The translations under genes were made by a program, and so were the position numbers. From Pisolithus tinctorius (Eukaryota > Basidiomycota > Agaricomycetes > Boletales > Pisolithaceae), in NCBI GenBank assembly GCA_024663395.1, contig JANFAH010000031.1, positions 558,001 through 622,000 of the forward strand: a DNA stretch of 64,000 bases, read 5' to 3'. The notes beneath the pieces were generated by a model. It was not told the origin of the DNA. It ran no database searches and saw only the letters and a list, made by a program, of their open reading frames with translations. The first letter of the stretch is position 1. Every line of letters begins with the position of its first letter. Positions 49,009 to 59,450 of this stretch are shown here, piece after piece.

Positions 49009-51255
49009 AGTCAAAATCTCATGACAATTTTGTCCTGGTTCGTTTATGTCTTCACCGGTGTACCCACGTACGACGCTTGTTGAAATAGTTGGTGACTATG
49101 TACATTAGGTTCCCTGTAACATACAGTGTAGAAGAGATTGCTTGTAACTCGTCCCCAAGTAAGGTAGATGCAAAGGCCGCCTTTTTCGTTTTGTACTGAG
49201 AAGCTGAATTCCCGACATATTTTTCGATCGCACGCGGCGGATGCGCCGATCTGAGGGGTGTTTAGAGGCCGTTCTGTAGCCTAGCTAGGTGCTCGTGACA
49301 AACCTCGGGGCGTCAGTGGCGTGCAACATATTGAGCTGCGAGATCTAAGCCGTTATCATACGCCTGACCACAAAATGATGCGTTTTGATTAAGGGAGGGA
49401 AGAGGAGGGGTGCATTTTAGAGAAACAAGCTAGTGCAAGTAGAATTGGTGCGAGGCGAAGAATGGGATGGCTGGCATCTGGTCCGCCTTTGCGTGAGAAC
49501 AATCACTGCCGCAGTTGAGGACACGAGACTTGGCGGACGTAATGTGTACCTGGGGCGGAAAGGAACAAGTCCCATCCAGGCGCTCTGCTGGCATCGTCCC
49601 TGTAATATCCAGCTCGGAGGTCTGCGTAGCATGTCGTTATGCGCCCTGCCCACTGGTGGGGTAGGACCGAGACGGATGGCCGGTAAGTTCGGGCCTCTTT
49701 GGTGATCCTGGGAAATAGCTGGCTGCTGTGGGTCTCTACAGCTTCTCAGCGACCATGTGGCAGTCACTAATCCAACGTCAGCTCATCCAAATCTGAAAGG
49801 TTGTCGATACACTGCTAGAAGGGTCAAAACAGATCACCTATGTCATGAAGTTATTGTTAGAGTCTAGGTCGTATCCTTGCACGCTGCTCTTACAACAACT
49901 AAGCTGCCAAGCGTCGCCTGCAAATGGCAATCTCGTTCCCCACCCCCGTGGTCTGATCATCATGCATAACGTGCTTTGCCACACTGGTGCCCTGTGTGTC
50001 TTGCCTCAGAGTCGGTCGGCGCGAATCAGAACTGGTAATGTTAAGAAATCGAAGCGATGAGAAGACTTAAGGAGTTCGAACTAGTACCTGTTGTCGTTTG
50101 CATCTGAGTCGGCGCCAGAATGGAACAGGGATTCTGCTGAGGTGACACCTTCGGTAGAACGAATGGACGTCCAGCTTCGAGAACTTCTCGAACTAGGCGC
50201 CCAGCGCTACAGATTGATAGCAGAGCCGTCCCTTACATGGAACAGATACGGTTCTAGTTTTGGCAGGTCGAGATGGTGGGTACATGAGCGAGGCAACGCA
50301 GTCGGGACATCGACAGGCTGGTATGCAGACTAAGTAAACAATACTTCGATAACGCGGGCTTCTGTTCAGACACAACGTTAACTAGAGGCAGATGGACATA
50401 TTTCACTTCCATGACTGTCCTGAGACTCCGATTCGACTTGTGGGGTTGTTTCATGAACCTCTGTACTCCTTGAAGACTGGTCGCCGCTTGCTACCCCTGC
50501 TTGCATCGCAAAAAGATTGTGCCAGAGACAGCTGTGGCTACGAATCACGGTCCGGTCTTCATATGTGCATCAGCGACAAACTAAAGAAATGTATAAGTAT
50601 TACGTGCTGATAATGGCTGATGCGGATGCGTCGACCTGATTCCTGGTTCAGTTAGTTAGCTCAACCGTCATCGTTAAGTCATCACCCAACCTCACCAAGC
50701 TCATTCTGATCGGAACGATGAAGGTTGCCAGCCCATAACAATTTCCGTGTGCCTGGAGAGTCCGAAGCTCGTTTGCGGATGCTTGGTGAAAGTGTCGTAC
50801 ATCCTAAAACTAACTCATCTCCTGGTTTTAATTATCTCGACATCGATGCGAAGCAAATAGTTTTGGCGAGCTCGCACAACAAGAGTTGCAGGGCGGATTT
50901 GGATACCTGACCGTGCTCTTCATCCCCGAAAGAAGAGTTGTCCCATCTTGTCAGGGTCAACCCATGCGCCTTCCCTATCATTCATCGACTGCAAAGTATG
51001 TTGTGTCCGAGAGGATCTTCGTCTCACCATGGACACTCCAGAGGGACGCAGGGAGGAGAGCAAAGCCCTCGAACACATTAGAGGTTCCGAGGACAGGTGA
51101 CCATGAAGATCTTTGGCCGACATGGATAGTTTTTGCGGCCGCCTGTACGCTTCGCATCTCAAGCCACAAGGTAGAAACCAGGAGCGGCTCATGCTTTTCC
51201 CTGCTTCTTGTATCTTGACTCCGAGTTTTGAGTCCGATTCCGACAGATACCACGG
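49009..51255. other. Downstream block of copy 5 and retrotransposon target
   Basis: 49009-50180 aligns in order with 59455-60490 behind copy 6, for example CAACCCTTCTGAAGTCAAAA and GTCGTTTGCA. This shows a segmental duplication of about 3 kb. No intact gene is seen. 51190-51255 matches 62300-62355, the site into which the gypsy element inserted. Confidence 0.55.
51252..51255. repeat. Target-site duplication ACGG (left)
   Basis: ACGG precedes the left LTR and is repeated at 57489-57492. The related empty site near 62353 reads GATACCACAGTCC. Confidence 0.8.
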
Positions 51256-51402
51256 TGGAGTAGGGGAACCAGGGGGACAGGAGATGAGGACACAGCCACA
51301 TTGGCTTAGTCAGACGGAGGCAGACGTGGACATGAACATAGCGGTAGAACACACGATACGACGACAGACAGTACGATACAGCACTAAGAGACCACCACTC
51401 CA
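51256..51402 (+). repeat. 5' LTR of the young gypsy element
   Basis: 147 bp, identical by eye to 57342-57488. No TATA box is obvious inside it; the nearest, GATATAAAG, is at 51543-51551, outside the LTR. Confidence 0.95.
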
Positions 51403-51405
51403 TCT

Positions 51406-51423
51406 TGGTGACGAGCGTGCGAT
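51406..51423 (+). other. Primer-binding site
   Basis: TGGTGACGAGCGTGCG begins 3 nt after the LTR. Its complement ends in CACCA, as a mature tRNA 3' end does. The tRNA was not identified. Confidence 0.65.
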
Positions 51424-52077
51424 CCGACCCAGGTAAACTGTTAAACAGACACCGCAACACCGCACCGCAACACCGAACAGACACCGTACCGAACCGTCAC
51501 CGACCGAACACAAGGCAACCGCACGACCAACACGCGGAGAAGGATATAAAGCAGAACCAGCTGAGTAGAAAATCCCCAAACTAACCGCTACACCGCTACC
51601 AAACTGCCGAACAGAAACCAACCTCGCAACGCGCTGGGCCGTTTCGTGACCGGACGCACACCTGACAGCTCACCATCGTGGTCACCGCTTGGAACATCAC
51701 ACAACAGCGACTACTCGTTCCCATCAGAATCACAAACGTCAGACAACGCACCATCGCCCCTACGGGATTACCTGTCCGTAGACGACATACCAGACACCGG
51801 AACGGACGGCGAGTACACTAGCCGATACGACCTACGGGTAGCGTTCCCAACACTAGCGCTACCGACCCCACCAGCCTCATCAGCAGAACCCCGACGCACC
51901 AGAGAACGAACACATTCGGCCCCAGTAGCACTACCCCCGTACCCGCTCACAGACCCAGAGCAGTCAGCACCGCAGAATACCACACTCCCAGCCGTACCTC
52001 CAGCCCCACCGCACCCGACAGTACACCCAGCACCCCCAACCACAACAGCCCCAGCCTTAGCGCAACGACCAAGAAGA

Positions 52078-53262
52078 ATGGCGGAAGCAGTTCCCCTTTT
52101 CTATGGAGATCGGGCGGAAACGGAGAACGCCAGCGACTTCATCAAAGCGTTCAATCACAGCATGCTGTTCCTAAACCCACTATCCACCGATGCGCAGAAG
52201 ATCCAAGCGCTGGCAAACTACCTAGGGACAGGGTCACCAGCAGAACACTGGTACGATGACCTCACAGCGACCCAACGCGCTAGTTGGGACGACGTAGTCA
52301 AAGCGTTCAACGACAGGTGGCCCACAACAAAGAGCGCAACGCTGACATCGGAAGAATACCAGACCGAACTACTCGAACACAAGATGGCAGAGGAAGACGT
52401 AGGAGCAATCAAGACAGTAGGACGTCAGAAGGTGTGGGCACATGTAAAGTGGGCGGAAGAAGCGATGGAACTTGCAAGACTAGCAAAAATCGAGAAGGGA
52501 CCTACGCTAATATGGCAAGTCAAGAAGCAGCTCCCCAAGGCGGTTAAAAAGCTACTAGACGAAGAATACACGACGTGGAAAGAGTTTACGGATGATGTGA
52601 AAGACCTGAGTACGTCGAAACTGAAGCAGGAGCGCGAGGAAATAGAGGAGAGGAAGAGGAAAGAGGAGGAACGAGACTCAAGACTAATGCAGAAACTGGA
52701 GGCAACCAAAAGGGCAACAGCGGCGGACATTACAGCGCAACTCCAACGACTCACCATCGGGCAAGTAGCAGTATCCCGTACCAGCCCTCGAGCCTCACCG
52801 TCGACGGCACATCCAAACACACGATTCGCACTCCAACAGACGCCGAGACGCAACACGCCATACAACCCGCCCACCGAGGAAGTGAAGGAGATCGTGCGGA
52901 AAGGGTTAGAACAAGTCCCACACCACCCCAACGACGAGGAAGGACAAAGGAAATACACGGCACAGCTCACAGCGTGGATCACGAAGCACGGAGACTCAGC
53001 GCGAGTCACCGAGTACACACCGTACCCTCTCAAACCCGGGACAGCGATGGTATGCTCAGGAGAATGTTTCAGATGTGGAACGCATGGGCACGGAAGCAGG
53101 GATTGCCCAACCGCTGAAGGCGACGCATCCAGGCTGAGCCGCAACGAAACAGCATGGAGAGCACTCTGCAACAGGACCCTCGGACCGTTCAATAGGAACA
53201 TCGCATACAGTATCAGACTCGTAGCGATAGATGACCAGGGAAACGAGACAGGGTCGCTGTGA
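52078..53262 (+). CDS. Gag of the young gypsy element
   Basis: The first ATG of this frame is at 52078 and gives 394 aa starting MAEAVPLFYGDRAE, the beginning of a retrotransposon Gag domain (FIKAFNHSMLFLNP, HWYDDLTATQRASWDDVVKAF). A charged, probably coiled stretch follows (EREEIEERKRKEEERDS), then a zinc knuckle CFRCGTHGHGSRDC at about residues 330-343 (CX2CX4HX4C). The frame is open upstream to 51565 without any ATG and encodes a Pro/Ser/Thr-rich stretch. So the real N-terminus may be longer, by a non-AUG start or a spliced leader. Gag forms the particle in which reverse transcription occurs. Confidence 0.85.
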   Translation: MAEAVPLFYGDRAETENASDFIKAFNHSMLFLNPLSTDAQKIQALANYLGTGSPAEHWYDDLTATQRASWDDVVKAFNDRWPTTKSATLTSEEYQTELLEHKMAEEDVGAIKTVGRQKVWAHVKWAEEAMELARLAKIEKGPTLIWQVKKQLPKAVKKLLDEEYTTWKEFTDDVKDLSTSKLKQEREEIEERKRKEEERDSRLMQKLEATKRATAADITAQLQRLTIGQVAVSRTSPRASPSTAHPNTRFALQQTPRRNTPYNPPTEEVKEIVRKGLEQVPHHPNDEEGQRKYTAQLTAWITKHGDSARVTEYTPYPLKPGTAMVCSGECFRCGTHGHGSRDCPTAEGDASRLSRNETAWRALCNRTLGPFNRNIAYSIRLVAIDDQGNETGSL

Positions 53263-56200
53263 CGGACAGCACACCGACCCAGGCTCTCAACGTACCTACT
53301 ACGATAACAACCGCCCTGCATGTACACCGAAGTAAATCATCAGTCTCCGACATATACTCAGCAACGAAACACAACATGCAAGGCAACGTAGAGGACAACA
53401 CGAGCAAACCTGTCCCATTTACACACGCGATCACACTCAAGAACACGGACAACACTGGAGCAACGGTACAAGCACTGTTCGACGACGGTGCTATGACAGG
53501 GGCTATGGCCCTGAGCACGTTCAACACGATCAAGCACAAATTAAAAGGATGGCAACCGTCGTCACAGGCATTACGCATGGCAAACGGAGCAGTCGTACCG
53601 TCGGAAGCCACGTGGACGGGCACGATAAACATAGAAGGCGTAGAAGCGACCGGAACCTTCGAGGTGTTCGACAGCGCAGGGGGGTGGGCGTTCCTATTCG
53701 GGAAACCACTACTGCAAGCGTTCAAAGCAACACATGACTACGCGACCGACAACATAACCATCACAGATGGAAACACGAAGGTGGTACTACACAACCACTC
53801 CGCAAATACGACAAGAACAAAGGAAGAAGTGGAATGCAATGTCACAACGCAAAAGGAAGCAGAGACCTCGCAGGGTGAAGCAAAGGTAAAAAACAAAACT
53901 AATATGTTCACCAGGAAGACAGAACCGTTTGCACCCGAACGGGTGAAACTGATTATCGAAGGAGTCAAGATCGGCGACGATCTAACAACAGACGAACGAA
54001 AGGAAGTAATCAATCTAATAACAGAATTCGCTGACGTGTTTGCATGTTCACTCAGTGAAGTACTACCAATCCCAGGAGCAAGAGTCGACTTGAACGTGCC
54101 AGACGACACAACGTTCAACACCACAGTGCGCCAACGTCCAATGAACCCACCGCAAAGACAATTCATGAACAAATGGGTAGACCAAATGCTAGAAGCAGGA
54201 CTGATAGAACGCGCAGACATCCCACGAATCAAACACGTAGCACCCACGGTACTCACACAAAAAGCGCACGACAACGCAGAAAGTATGACAATAGAGGACA
54301 TACAACGAGAACTAAACAAGCAATGCGCAGAAGCAAACGTACCGCCTCCGTTCAAAGAACAAAACGACACACATGCCCCAGAAAAAACAACAGCAAAAGA
54401 AACAAACAACGCGCCGAAATGGAGGGTAACGCAAAACTTCGCAGAATTGAATAAAGCATCACAGATACCGCCGATGTTTCAGGGGGACATACGAGCCAAA
54501 CAGCAGCGACTGAGCGGCAGAAGGTATGTGTCAGTATTCGACTTCGCATCCGGATTCTACGCCATCGAAATTCCAGAAAAATGGAGACTGTTTTTCACGT
54601 TCTTCATTGACGGGAGAGGATACTTCTGGTACACGAGAATGGCAATGGGGTGGACAGGAGCACCGACGGTGTTCTCAGCAACAGCAACGCAATGCCTACA
54701 CAAAGAACTCGCAGAAGATATATTGGAACTCTTCGTAGATGATGGGGGGTGCAGCGACGACACGTTCGGAGGTATGATAGGCAAACTAAGACGAATCCTA
54801 CAGCGCTGCAGAGAACACAAATTGTCACTGTCCCCGACGAAGTGCAGACTATTCATGACGGAGACTACGTTCGCAGGAGCCGCAGTAGGCCCTCAAGGAG
54901 TACAACCGGATACGGCAAAGCTAGCGGCAATAGTCAAATGGAAACAACCAGATACGGCACTCAACCTAATGTCGTTCTTGGGACTCACAGGACATTTTCG
55001 CGACCTCATCAAAGGATACGCCAAGATAGAAGGACCGCTACGAGACTTAGTAAAACAAGTCGACCTCCCTAAGCCCATAACTAAAACCACATACCGCAAA
55101 GCGATGACTGACTTCAAACTGGCAGGTAGATGGGAACAGAAACATACAAAAGCGTTCTTGGACCTGAAGGTCGCCTTAACGAGCCAACCAACACTACACG
55201 CACCACGATACGACGGAACACCATTCGTCGTAACCACGGACGGATGTCAAGAAGGATTTGGAGCGGTACTAACACAACGAAGCAAGGTCCAGACACCGAA
55301 CGGTAAGACAGTGGAACGAACAGTGCCGATCGCATTCGCGTCCAAACGGACATCACCAGCTGAGCGCAATTACAAACCGTTTCTACTGGAATTCGCAGCA
55401 CTGAAATACGGCCTAGACCACTTTACAGACATAATATGGGGATACCCAGTCGAAATCGAAACAGACTGCAAAGCGTTAAAGGACGTCCTCTCCAACAACA
55501 CAATAGCAGCAGCCCATGCAAGATGGAGGGACGGCATAACCGCGCACAACATCGTAGCAGTAAGGCATGTACCAGGCCGCCTCAACGTGGTCGCAGACGG
55601 ACTAAGCCGACAGTGGGACGGCACGTCACGCACAAACGGAGACGGCAGTGATTGGACGGTCAGCCCGGACCCAGAAGCAGCATCGGGCCTAATAAACGAT
55701 GTGTTCAAAATCACTAAACTACCACAGGAAAACCAGCAACTACGCGAACGCTTCAGGGAAGAACCACTGTTCATGGAGGTAATAGACGCGATACTCAACA
55801 TCGACACGAATACCCCCATAAGAGACCGCAACAGGGCAAGACATAGATCGACACAATACCTAGTCGAACAAGGTAAACTATGGAGAATACACGGAGGAAC
55901 CAGCGTACGACCGAGACACAAAGTAGAATGCATCACAAAACAAGAAGCGTTCACCAAGGCGAAACACCTACACGAAACGGGAGGACACTGGGGACGAGAC
56001 GCACTGAAAATGGCAATCACAGACAAGTACTACTCGCCCAAACTCGACACGTCAATAATGAACGCAATACAAGACTGCGCGAAATGCAAGAACTTCGGCC
56101 CAACAAAACTAAACGCTCTACTCGAACCAATAACGAGACGGCACCCGTTTGAACTACTCGTAGGAGACTACCTATCAATGCCAACAGGGAAAGGAGGGTA

Positions 56201-57395
56201 CCACACGCTGGGATTATTCTTAGACACGTTCTCGCAGCACGTATGGGTAATGAAGTACAAAACAGCCGGGACAGCGAAAACCACAGTGGACGGCCTAACA
56301 ACCATATTTAACAACTTCACAGCAGCAGAGACGTTCATGACAGACGGCGCACGACACTTCAACAACGAAGAGGTCAAAACTTACTGCGCTAAGTGGTCCT
56401 GCACACATCATGTCATAGCAGCATACTCACCATGGGTTAATGGGTTAGTAGAGGGCACGAACAAACTACTGCTACATATCCTCAAACGCCTGTGCGCACC
56501 AAACGTAGGAGAAGACGACGAAATGGAAACGGACCGGGAAAAACTACCTAGAACGTGGCCAGACCATCTCGACGACGCGGTCCGCGCGCTGAACAACCGA
56601 GTGCTGCCAACACTCAAGTTCTCCCCCAAAGAACTGTTACTCGGGTTGGTGGTCGATACCAAGCGCACAGCACTGACGCACAGCACCACAGAACCATCAC
56701 CAGTGGATGCAGCAATCCACATGGCGTACGCAGCACAACAACGACTGGATGGATACGAGGAAGCAGTCAAACACGCAATGAGAAGAAAACAAACGTTCGA
56801 TCGCCGAGTACTAAGAAGACAAGGCGTAGAAGTCGTATTTGCAAAGGGACAACTCGTACAAGTATACCGAAGCGACTTAGACTACACGTTCAAAACAGAA
56901 CGGAAACTATTACCTAAGTGGTCACGCCCTTACAGAGTCTCGGAGAGACTAAAGAACTCCTACAGGTTAGAGAACCTGGCCGGCGAACCCATAGCAGGAG
57001 AGTTCAGCGCGAGAAGGTTACGCGCATTCGCGGCAAGGGAAGGAACACAGCTACACTCAGAGCAACAAGAGTTCATGAAACAGATAAAGGAAACGGAAAA
57101 TGGAAATGAAGGAAGCGAAGAACAGGCGAGAAAGGGGATCGAGGAAGGAGACAGCGGGAGAGACAGACCACAGAGCACGAAGGTGCAAGACGGGACGACG
57201 GAGACGCAGCCTGGCAGAGAGGAGACGCGGGCTGATGTTGAGGGGGACAAAGGGCCGGACATCGAGGGTGAACCGCAGCTCAACGCAGAGGAGGAGGCAG
57301 TAGTAGACGACGAGGACGTCGTCATCTTTGAAGGGGGCACATGGAGTAGGGGAACCAGGGGGACAGGAGATGAGGACACAGCCACATTGGCTTAG
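53235..57395 (+). CDS. Pol of the young gypsy element, expressed by -1 shift from gag
   Basis: The frame opens at 53235 after a TGA and overlaps gag by 28 nt in the -1 frame. Counting residues from the GTG at 53259, the likely protease site is FDDGA (74-78), with GKPLLQAF near 148. RT has VTQNFAELN near 390, DFASGFYAI near 430 and catalytic FVDDG at 492. RNase H starts FVVTTDGCQEGFGAVL near 656. The integrase H2C2 finger is near 903-947, followed by core Asp in VGDYLSM (968), Asp in MTDGARH (1028) and Glu in VEGTNKLL (1064). The tail is acidic and ends inside the 3' LTR. FVDD instead of YxDD and FDDGA instead of DTGA/DSGA are variants. No stop breaks the 1378 codons. Confidence 0.92.
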   Translation, partial: PGKRDRVAVTDSTPTQALNVPTTITTALHVHRSKSSVSDIYSATKHNMQGNVEDNTSKPVPFTHAITLKNTDNTGATVQALFDDGAMTGAMALSTFNTIKHKLKGWQPSSQALRMANGAVVPSEATWTGTINIEGVEATGTFEVFDSAGGWAFLFGKPLLQAFKATHDYATDNITITDGNTKVVLHNHSANTTRTKEEVECNVTTQKEAETSQGEAKVKNKTNMFTRKTEPFAPERVKLIIEGVKIGDDLTTDERKEVINLITEFADVFACSLSEVLPIPGARVDLNVPDDTTFNTTVRQRPMNPPQRQFMNKWVDQMLEAGLIERADIPRIKHVAPTVLTQKAHDNAESMTIEDIQRELNKQCAEANVPPPFKEQNDTHAPEKTTAKETNNAPKWRVTQNFAELNKASQIPPMFQGDIRAKQQRLSGRRYVSVFDFASGFYAIEIPEKWRLFFTFFIDGRGYFWYTRMAMGWTGAPTVFSATATQCLHKELAEDILELFVDDGGCSDDTFGGMIGKLRRILQRCREHKLSLSPTKCRLFMTETTFAGAAVGPQGVQPDTAKLAAIVKWKQPDTALNLMSFLGLTGHFRDLIKGYAKIEGPLRDLVKQVDLPKPITKTTYRKAMTDFKLAGRWEQKHTKAFLDLKVALTSQPTLHAPRYDGTPFVVTTDGCQEGFGAVLTQRSKVQTPNGKTVERTVPIAFASKRTSPAERNYKPFLLEFAALKYGLDHFTDIIWGYPVEIETDCKALKDVLSNNTIAAAHARWRDGITAHNIVAVRHVPGRLNVVADGLSRQWDGTSRTNGDGSDWTVSPDPEAASGLINDVFKITKLPQENQQLRERFREEPLFMEVIDAILNIDTNTPIRDRNRARHRSTQYLVEQGKLWRIHGGTSVRPRHKVECITKQEAFTKAKHLHETGGHWGRDALKMAITDKYYSPKLDTSIMNAIQDCAKCKNFGPTKLNALLEPITRRHPFELLVGDYLSMPTGKGGYHTLGLFLDTFSQHVWVMKYKTAGTAKTTVDGLTTIFNNFTAAETFMTDGARHFNNEEVKTYCAKWSCTHHVIAAYSPWVNGLVEGTNKLLLHILKRLCAPNVGEDDEMETDREKLPRTWPDHLDDAVRALNNRVLPTLKFSPKELLLGLVVDTKRTALTHSTTEPSPVDAAIHMAYAAQQRLDGYEEAVKHAMRRKQTFDRRVLRRQGVEVVFAKGQLVQVYRSDLDYTFKTERKLLPKWSRPYRVSERLKNSYRLENLAGEPIAGEFSARRLRAFAAREGTQLHSEQQEFMKQIKETENGNEGSEEQARKGIEEGDSGRDRPQSTKVQDGTTETQPGREETRADVEGDKGPDIEGEPQLNAEEEAVVDDEDVVIFEGGTWSRGTRGTGDEDTATLA
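53238..53280 (+). promoter_or_regulatory. Probable -1 ribosomal frameshift signal (GGGAAAC plus hairpin)
   Basis: GGGAAAC at 53238-53244 is read G GGA AAC in the gag frame, the X XXY YYZ form. Six bases later, 53251-53260 (GGGTCGCTGT) can pair with 53266-53269 (ACAG) and 53275-53280 (CGACCC), giving ten base pairs around a GACGG loop with a CACAC bulge. The gag stop (53260-53262) is inside this stem. Confidence 0.75.
57328..57338 (+). other. Polypurine tract of the young gypsy element
   Basis: GAAGGGGG ends 4 nt before the 3' LTR. Confidence 0.6.
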
Positions 57396-57488
57396 TCAGA
57401 CGGAGGCAGACGTGGACATGAACATAGCGGTAGAACACACGATACGACGACAGACAGTACGATACAGCACTAAGAGACCACCACTCCA
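57342..57488 (+). repeat. 3' LTR of the young gypsy element
   Basis: Second 147 bp copy. The pol frame runs 54 nt into it before stopping. Confidence 0.95.
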
Positions 57489-57492
57489 ACGG
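57489..57492. repeat. Target-site duplication ACGG (right)
   Basis: Partner of 51252-51255. Confidence 0.8.
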
Positions 57493-58142
57493 TCCTTTTG
57501 CCAACGAACTGTTGTCGAATGCAGTCAGAAAGTGGAAGGCAGCAACCGATCTACAAGGGAATCGTGCAATTGTCCCAATCCTGGGTCCCGCTCGGTTCTT
57601 GTGGGTCGCCACCTGATAATAATCAAGTTATGGTCAAGGGTGATCAGTTGATTATTGTAATCCTCACTAAAGATGTTTATGGTTACCTGAGCCGTACCTG
57701 GCGATGCGTCAGCAAAAATATCTTCACCCTAGCTCTCTCCTACCTGATTGCGTCTAACTTGTTTCTTGCAACTGCGGGAAACTCTTTCCTGAGCGTCTTT
57801 CATGTTTCGTGATCAACACCTCAACTTTCTATCAATGCTAGGCACACGGGCGGCGTCAGGATCGTATTCCGTGTTTGTTGCACAGTAGTAACAACGCTGG
57901 CTTTGGTTGTTCTTGTTACTTCGATTCTCCAACCACGTATAAACCAACAGTGGCTGCCAGCTGGCCGGACAATGGTGAGGTGAAAAACGAGGCAACTAGT
58001 ACGGAAAGCGCTCCCCAACCCACAGGGTAAGAAGGTAATCACGTAAGTTACCCCTGTGGTTACTATGGGCTGCTGCCATGGATCTTTGATCATGTCCAAG
58101 GATTCAGACTCATCGTCTTCTCTAATGGAGCGTGCCATCATC
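57493..58142. other. Upstream block of copy 6
   Basis: No gene. From about 57790 it aligns with 62550-62800 (GATCAACACC, then AACAACGCT and GAAGAAGGTA-like pieces) and with 47400-47560, so it is the upstream part of the repeated 7TM unit. Confidence 0.5.
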
Positions 58143-58214
58143 GGCTGTGCAAACCAGCCATGATGCCTGAAGTATATATATTCAACCCGTCAGGTAGAGT
58201 ATATTAGTGGTGCG
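58143..58214 (+). promoter_or_regulatory. Promoter of 7TM copy 6: inverted repeat, TATA and shared box
   Basis: GGCTGtgcaaacCAGCC at 58143-58159, TATATATA at 58173-58180 and TAGAGTATATTAGTGGTGCG at 58195-58214, 30 bp before the start. Confidence 0.6.
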
Positions 58215-58244
58215 GTATGCATTTAGGTTCACCTCATCTCGCAA

Positions 58245-59450
58245 ATGTCCTCAGCGACGGATCCAGAAGCTGCCATTAATGCACTCCTCGACACCATACG
58301 CCCATCTTTCGTCTTTAGCGTGGTAAATGCTGCGTTCTCTGCCTCTTTGCTTACCCTCTTTGTTATACTTCTTGCACTTTCCACCAAGGAGTCTCGACGC
58401 CGCGTGGTATTCCGACTGAATGTGTTTGCTATCTGTCTCGTCTTAATAATGGGCGTATTGACCGGTCTCACCAATGGGAAGGTCGTAGTAGGCCAGCTCA
58501 ATTGGCTACCGCCAAGTGTTCCCCTTGCAGCAATCACCTTTACCATCTTCCCACCGTTGCTGTGCGACTCGATATTGTTAACCCGCCTCTTCGCGCTCTA
58601 TCCGCTCTCCAGTACACCTCGAGTTACTCTACTGAAGATATTTGCGTTCCCATTCTGCATCAAATGCGCTCGAGTGGTAGTTCTTGTACGTTGATTATCG
58701 GGTTAAAGTTCTTTGCCCATTGATCCTGTATGCAGGCTCTTCTCTTCAATAACTATGTTAGGTCTGCGACGACCGTAGCAAGTGTCCTCTTGAATGAGGC
58801 CACCACCTTTTTCCGTAACCCCTACATGGTCGCTGAATGGGCGATGCAAATAGCGGACAACATGTGAGTCGAGAAGCCTGGAAACGCCTCATTCAAAGTC
58901 TTAGCCGTTTCTTTTCGAAAAGGTATTCCGTTACCCTCTTCCTTTACAATCTCCGTGCGCGCACGGATTCGATAAAACGCGGTGGGTATGTTGTCCCACA
59001 TTTTTGCAGGTAGACTGAACGACACGTACTTTCCGTCTCGTAGCAACTGGAATGCCAGCCCGTATCCGCCAAATCTTTTACATATCCGCTGCAAACTTCG
59101 TCTTCCCTCTCATCTTCAACATCGTACTAATCATCGCCAACACAGCTTTCGCCACAACTGCTCAGCTCCTCCTCGCTGGCGAGCTGCTATGGTTGGTCAA
59201 CAGCTACGTAACCGTCATTGGTGTATTATGCGCAACGGTCTGGTTCTCCAGATCGGAGTGGGTTCGGACTCGCAACGAACCACTATCTGACAACGCGTTT
59301 TCGCTCAAACTGAACTTGCAAAGGGTACGTGACACTGGCAGGGAGTGTAGGAGTGAACTTCTAGTAGTTGGCAAGAGGTTTTCTGCACCTGACATGGTTG
59401 ACTTGGAGGCCGAGCCTGTGACGGCAGAGGATAAGTATTATGCAGTATGA
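58245..59450 (+). CDS. Seven-TM receptor-like protein, array copy 6
   Basis: Exons 58245-58685, 58736-58863, 58923-58981 and 59044-59450 give 344 aa. It starts MSSATDPEAAINALLDTIRP and has the consensus form of most family marks (STKESRRRVVFRLNVFAIC, ATTFFRNPYMVAEWAMQIAD, RIRQIFYISAANFVFPLIF). The residue before the RNP block is Phe (FFRNP) rather than Trp (WFRNP). The tail is short and ends TAEDKYYAV. The loop before TM7 (ANTAFATTAQLLLAGELL) differs strongly from other copies; this loop and the tail are the most variable parts in the array. Confidence 0.87.

Larger units (their letters stand above)
51256..57488 (+). mobile_element. Young, apparently intact Ty3/gypsy element
   Basis: 6233 bp with two identical 147 bp LTRs starting TGGAGTAG and ending CACTCCA, flanked by ACGG. 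Between them are a primer-binding site, a gag frame and one long pol frame without stops. The order protease-RT-RNase H-integrase defines Ty3/gypsy; no chromodomain is seen. Identical LTRs, open frames and a clean target duplication point to a very recent insertion. The LTR is unusually short. Confidence 0.95.

Noticed and set aside
51646..51648. GTG at 51646 as the gag start codon
   Set aside because: Nuclear genes rarely start with GTG; the upstream stretch is reported as an open question instead.
52425..53327. 300-codon minus-strand frame opposite gag
   Set aside because: It is antisense to an established Gag with zinc knuckle; its Ser/Cys-rich translation has no domain. It results from the low stop frequency opposite this C/A-rich gene.
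53738..57385. Long minus-strand frames opposite pol (for example 53738-54409, 55370-56026)
   Set aside because: Antisense shadows of a continuous pol with all catalytic motifs.
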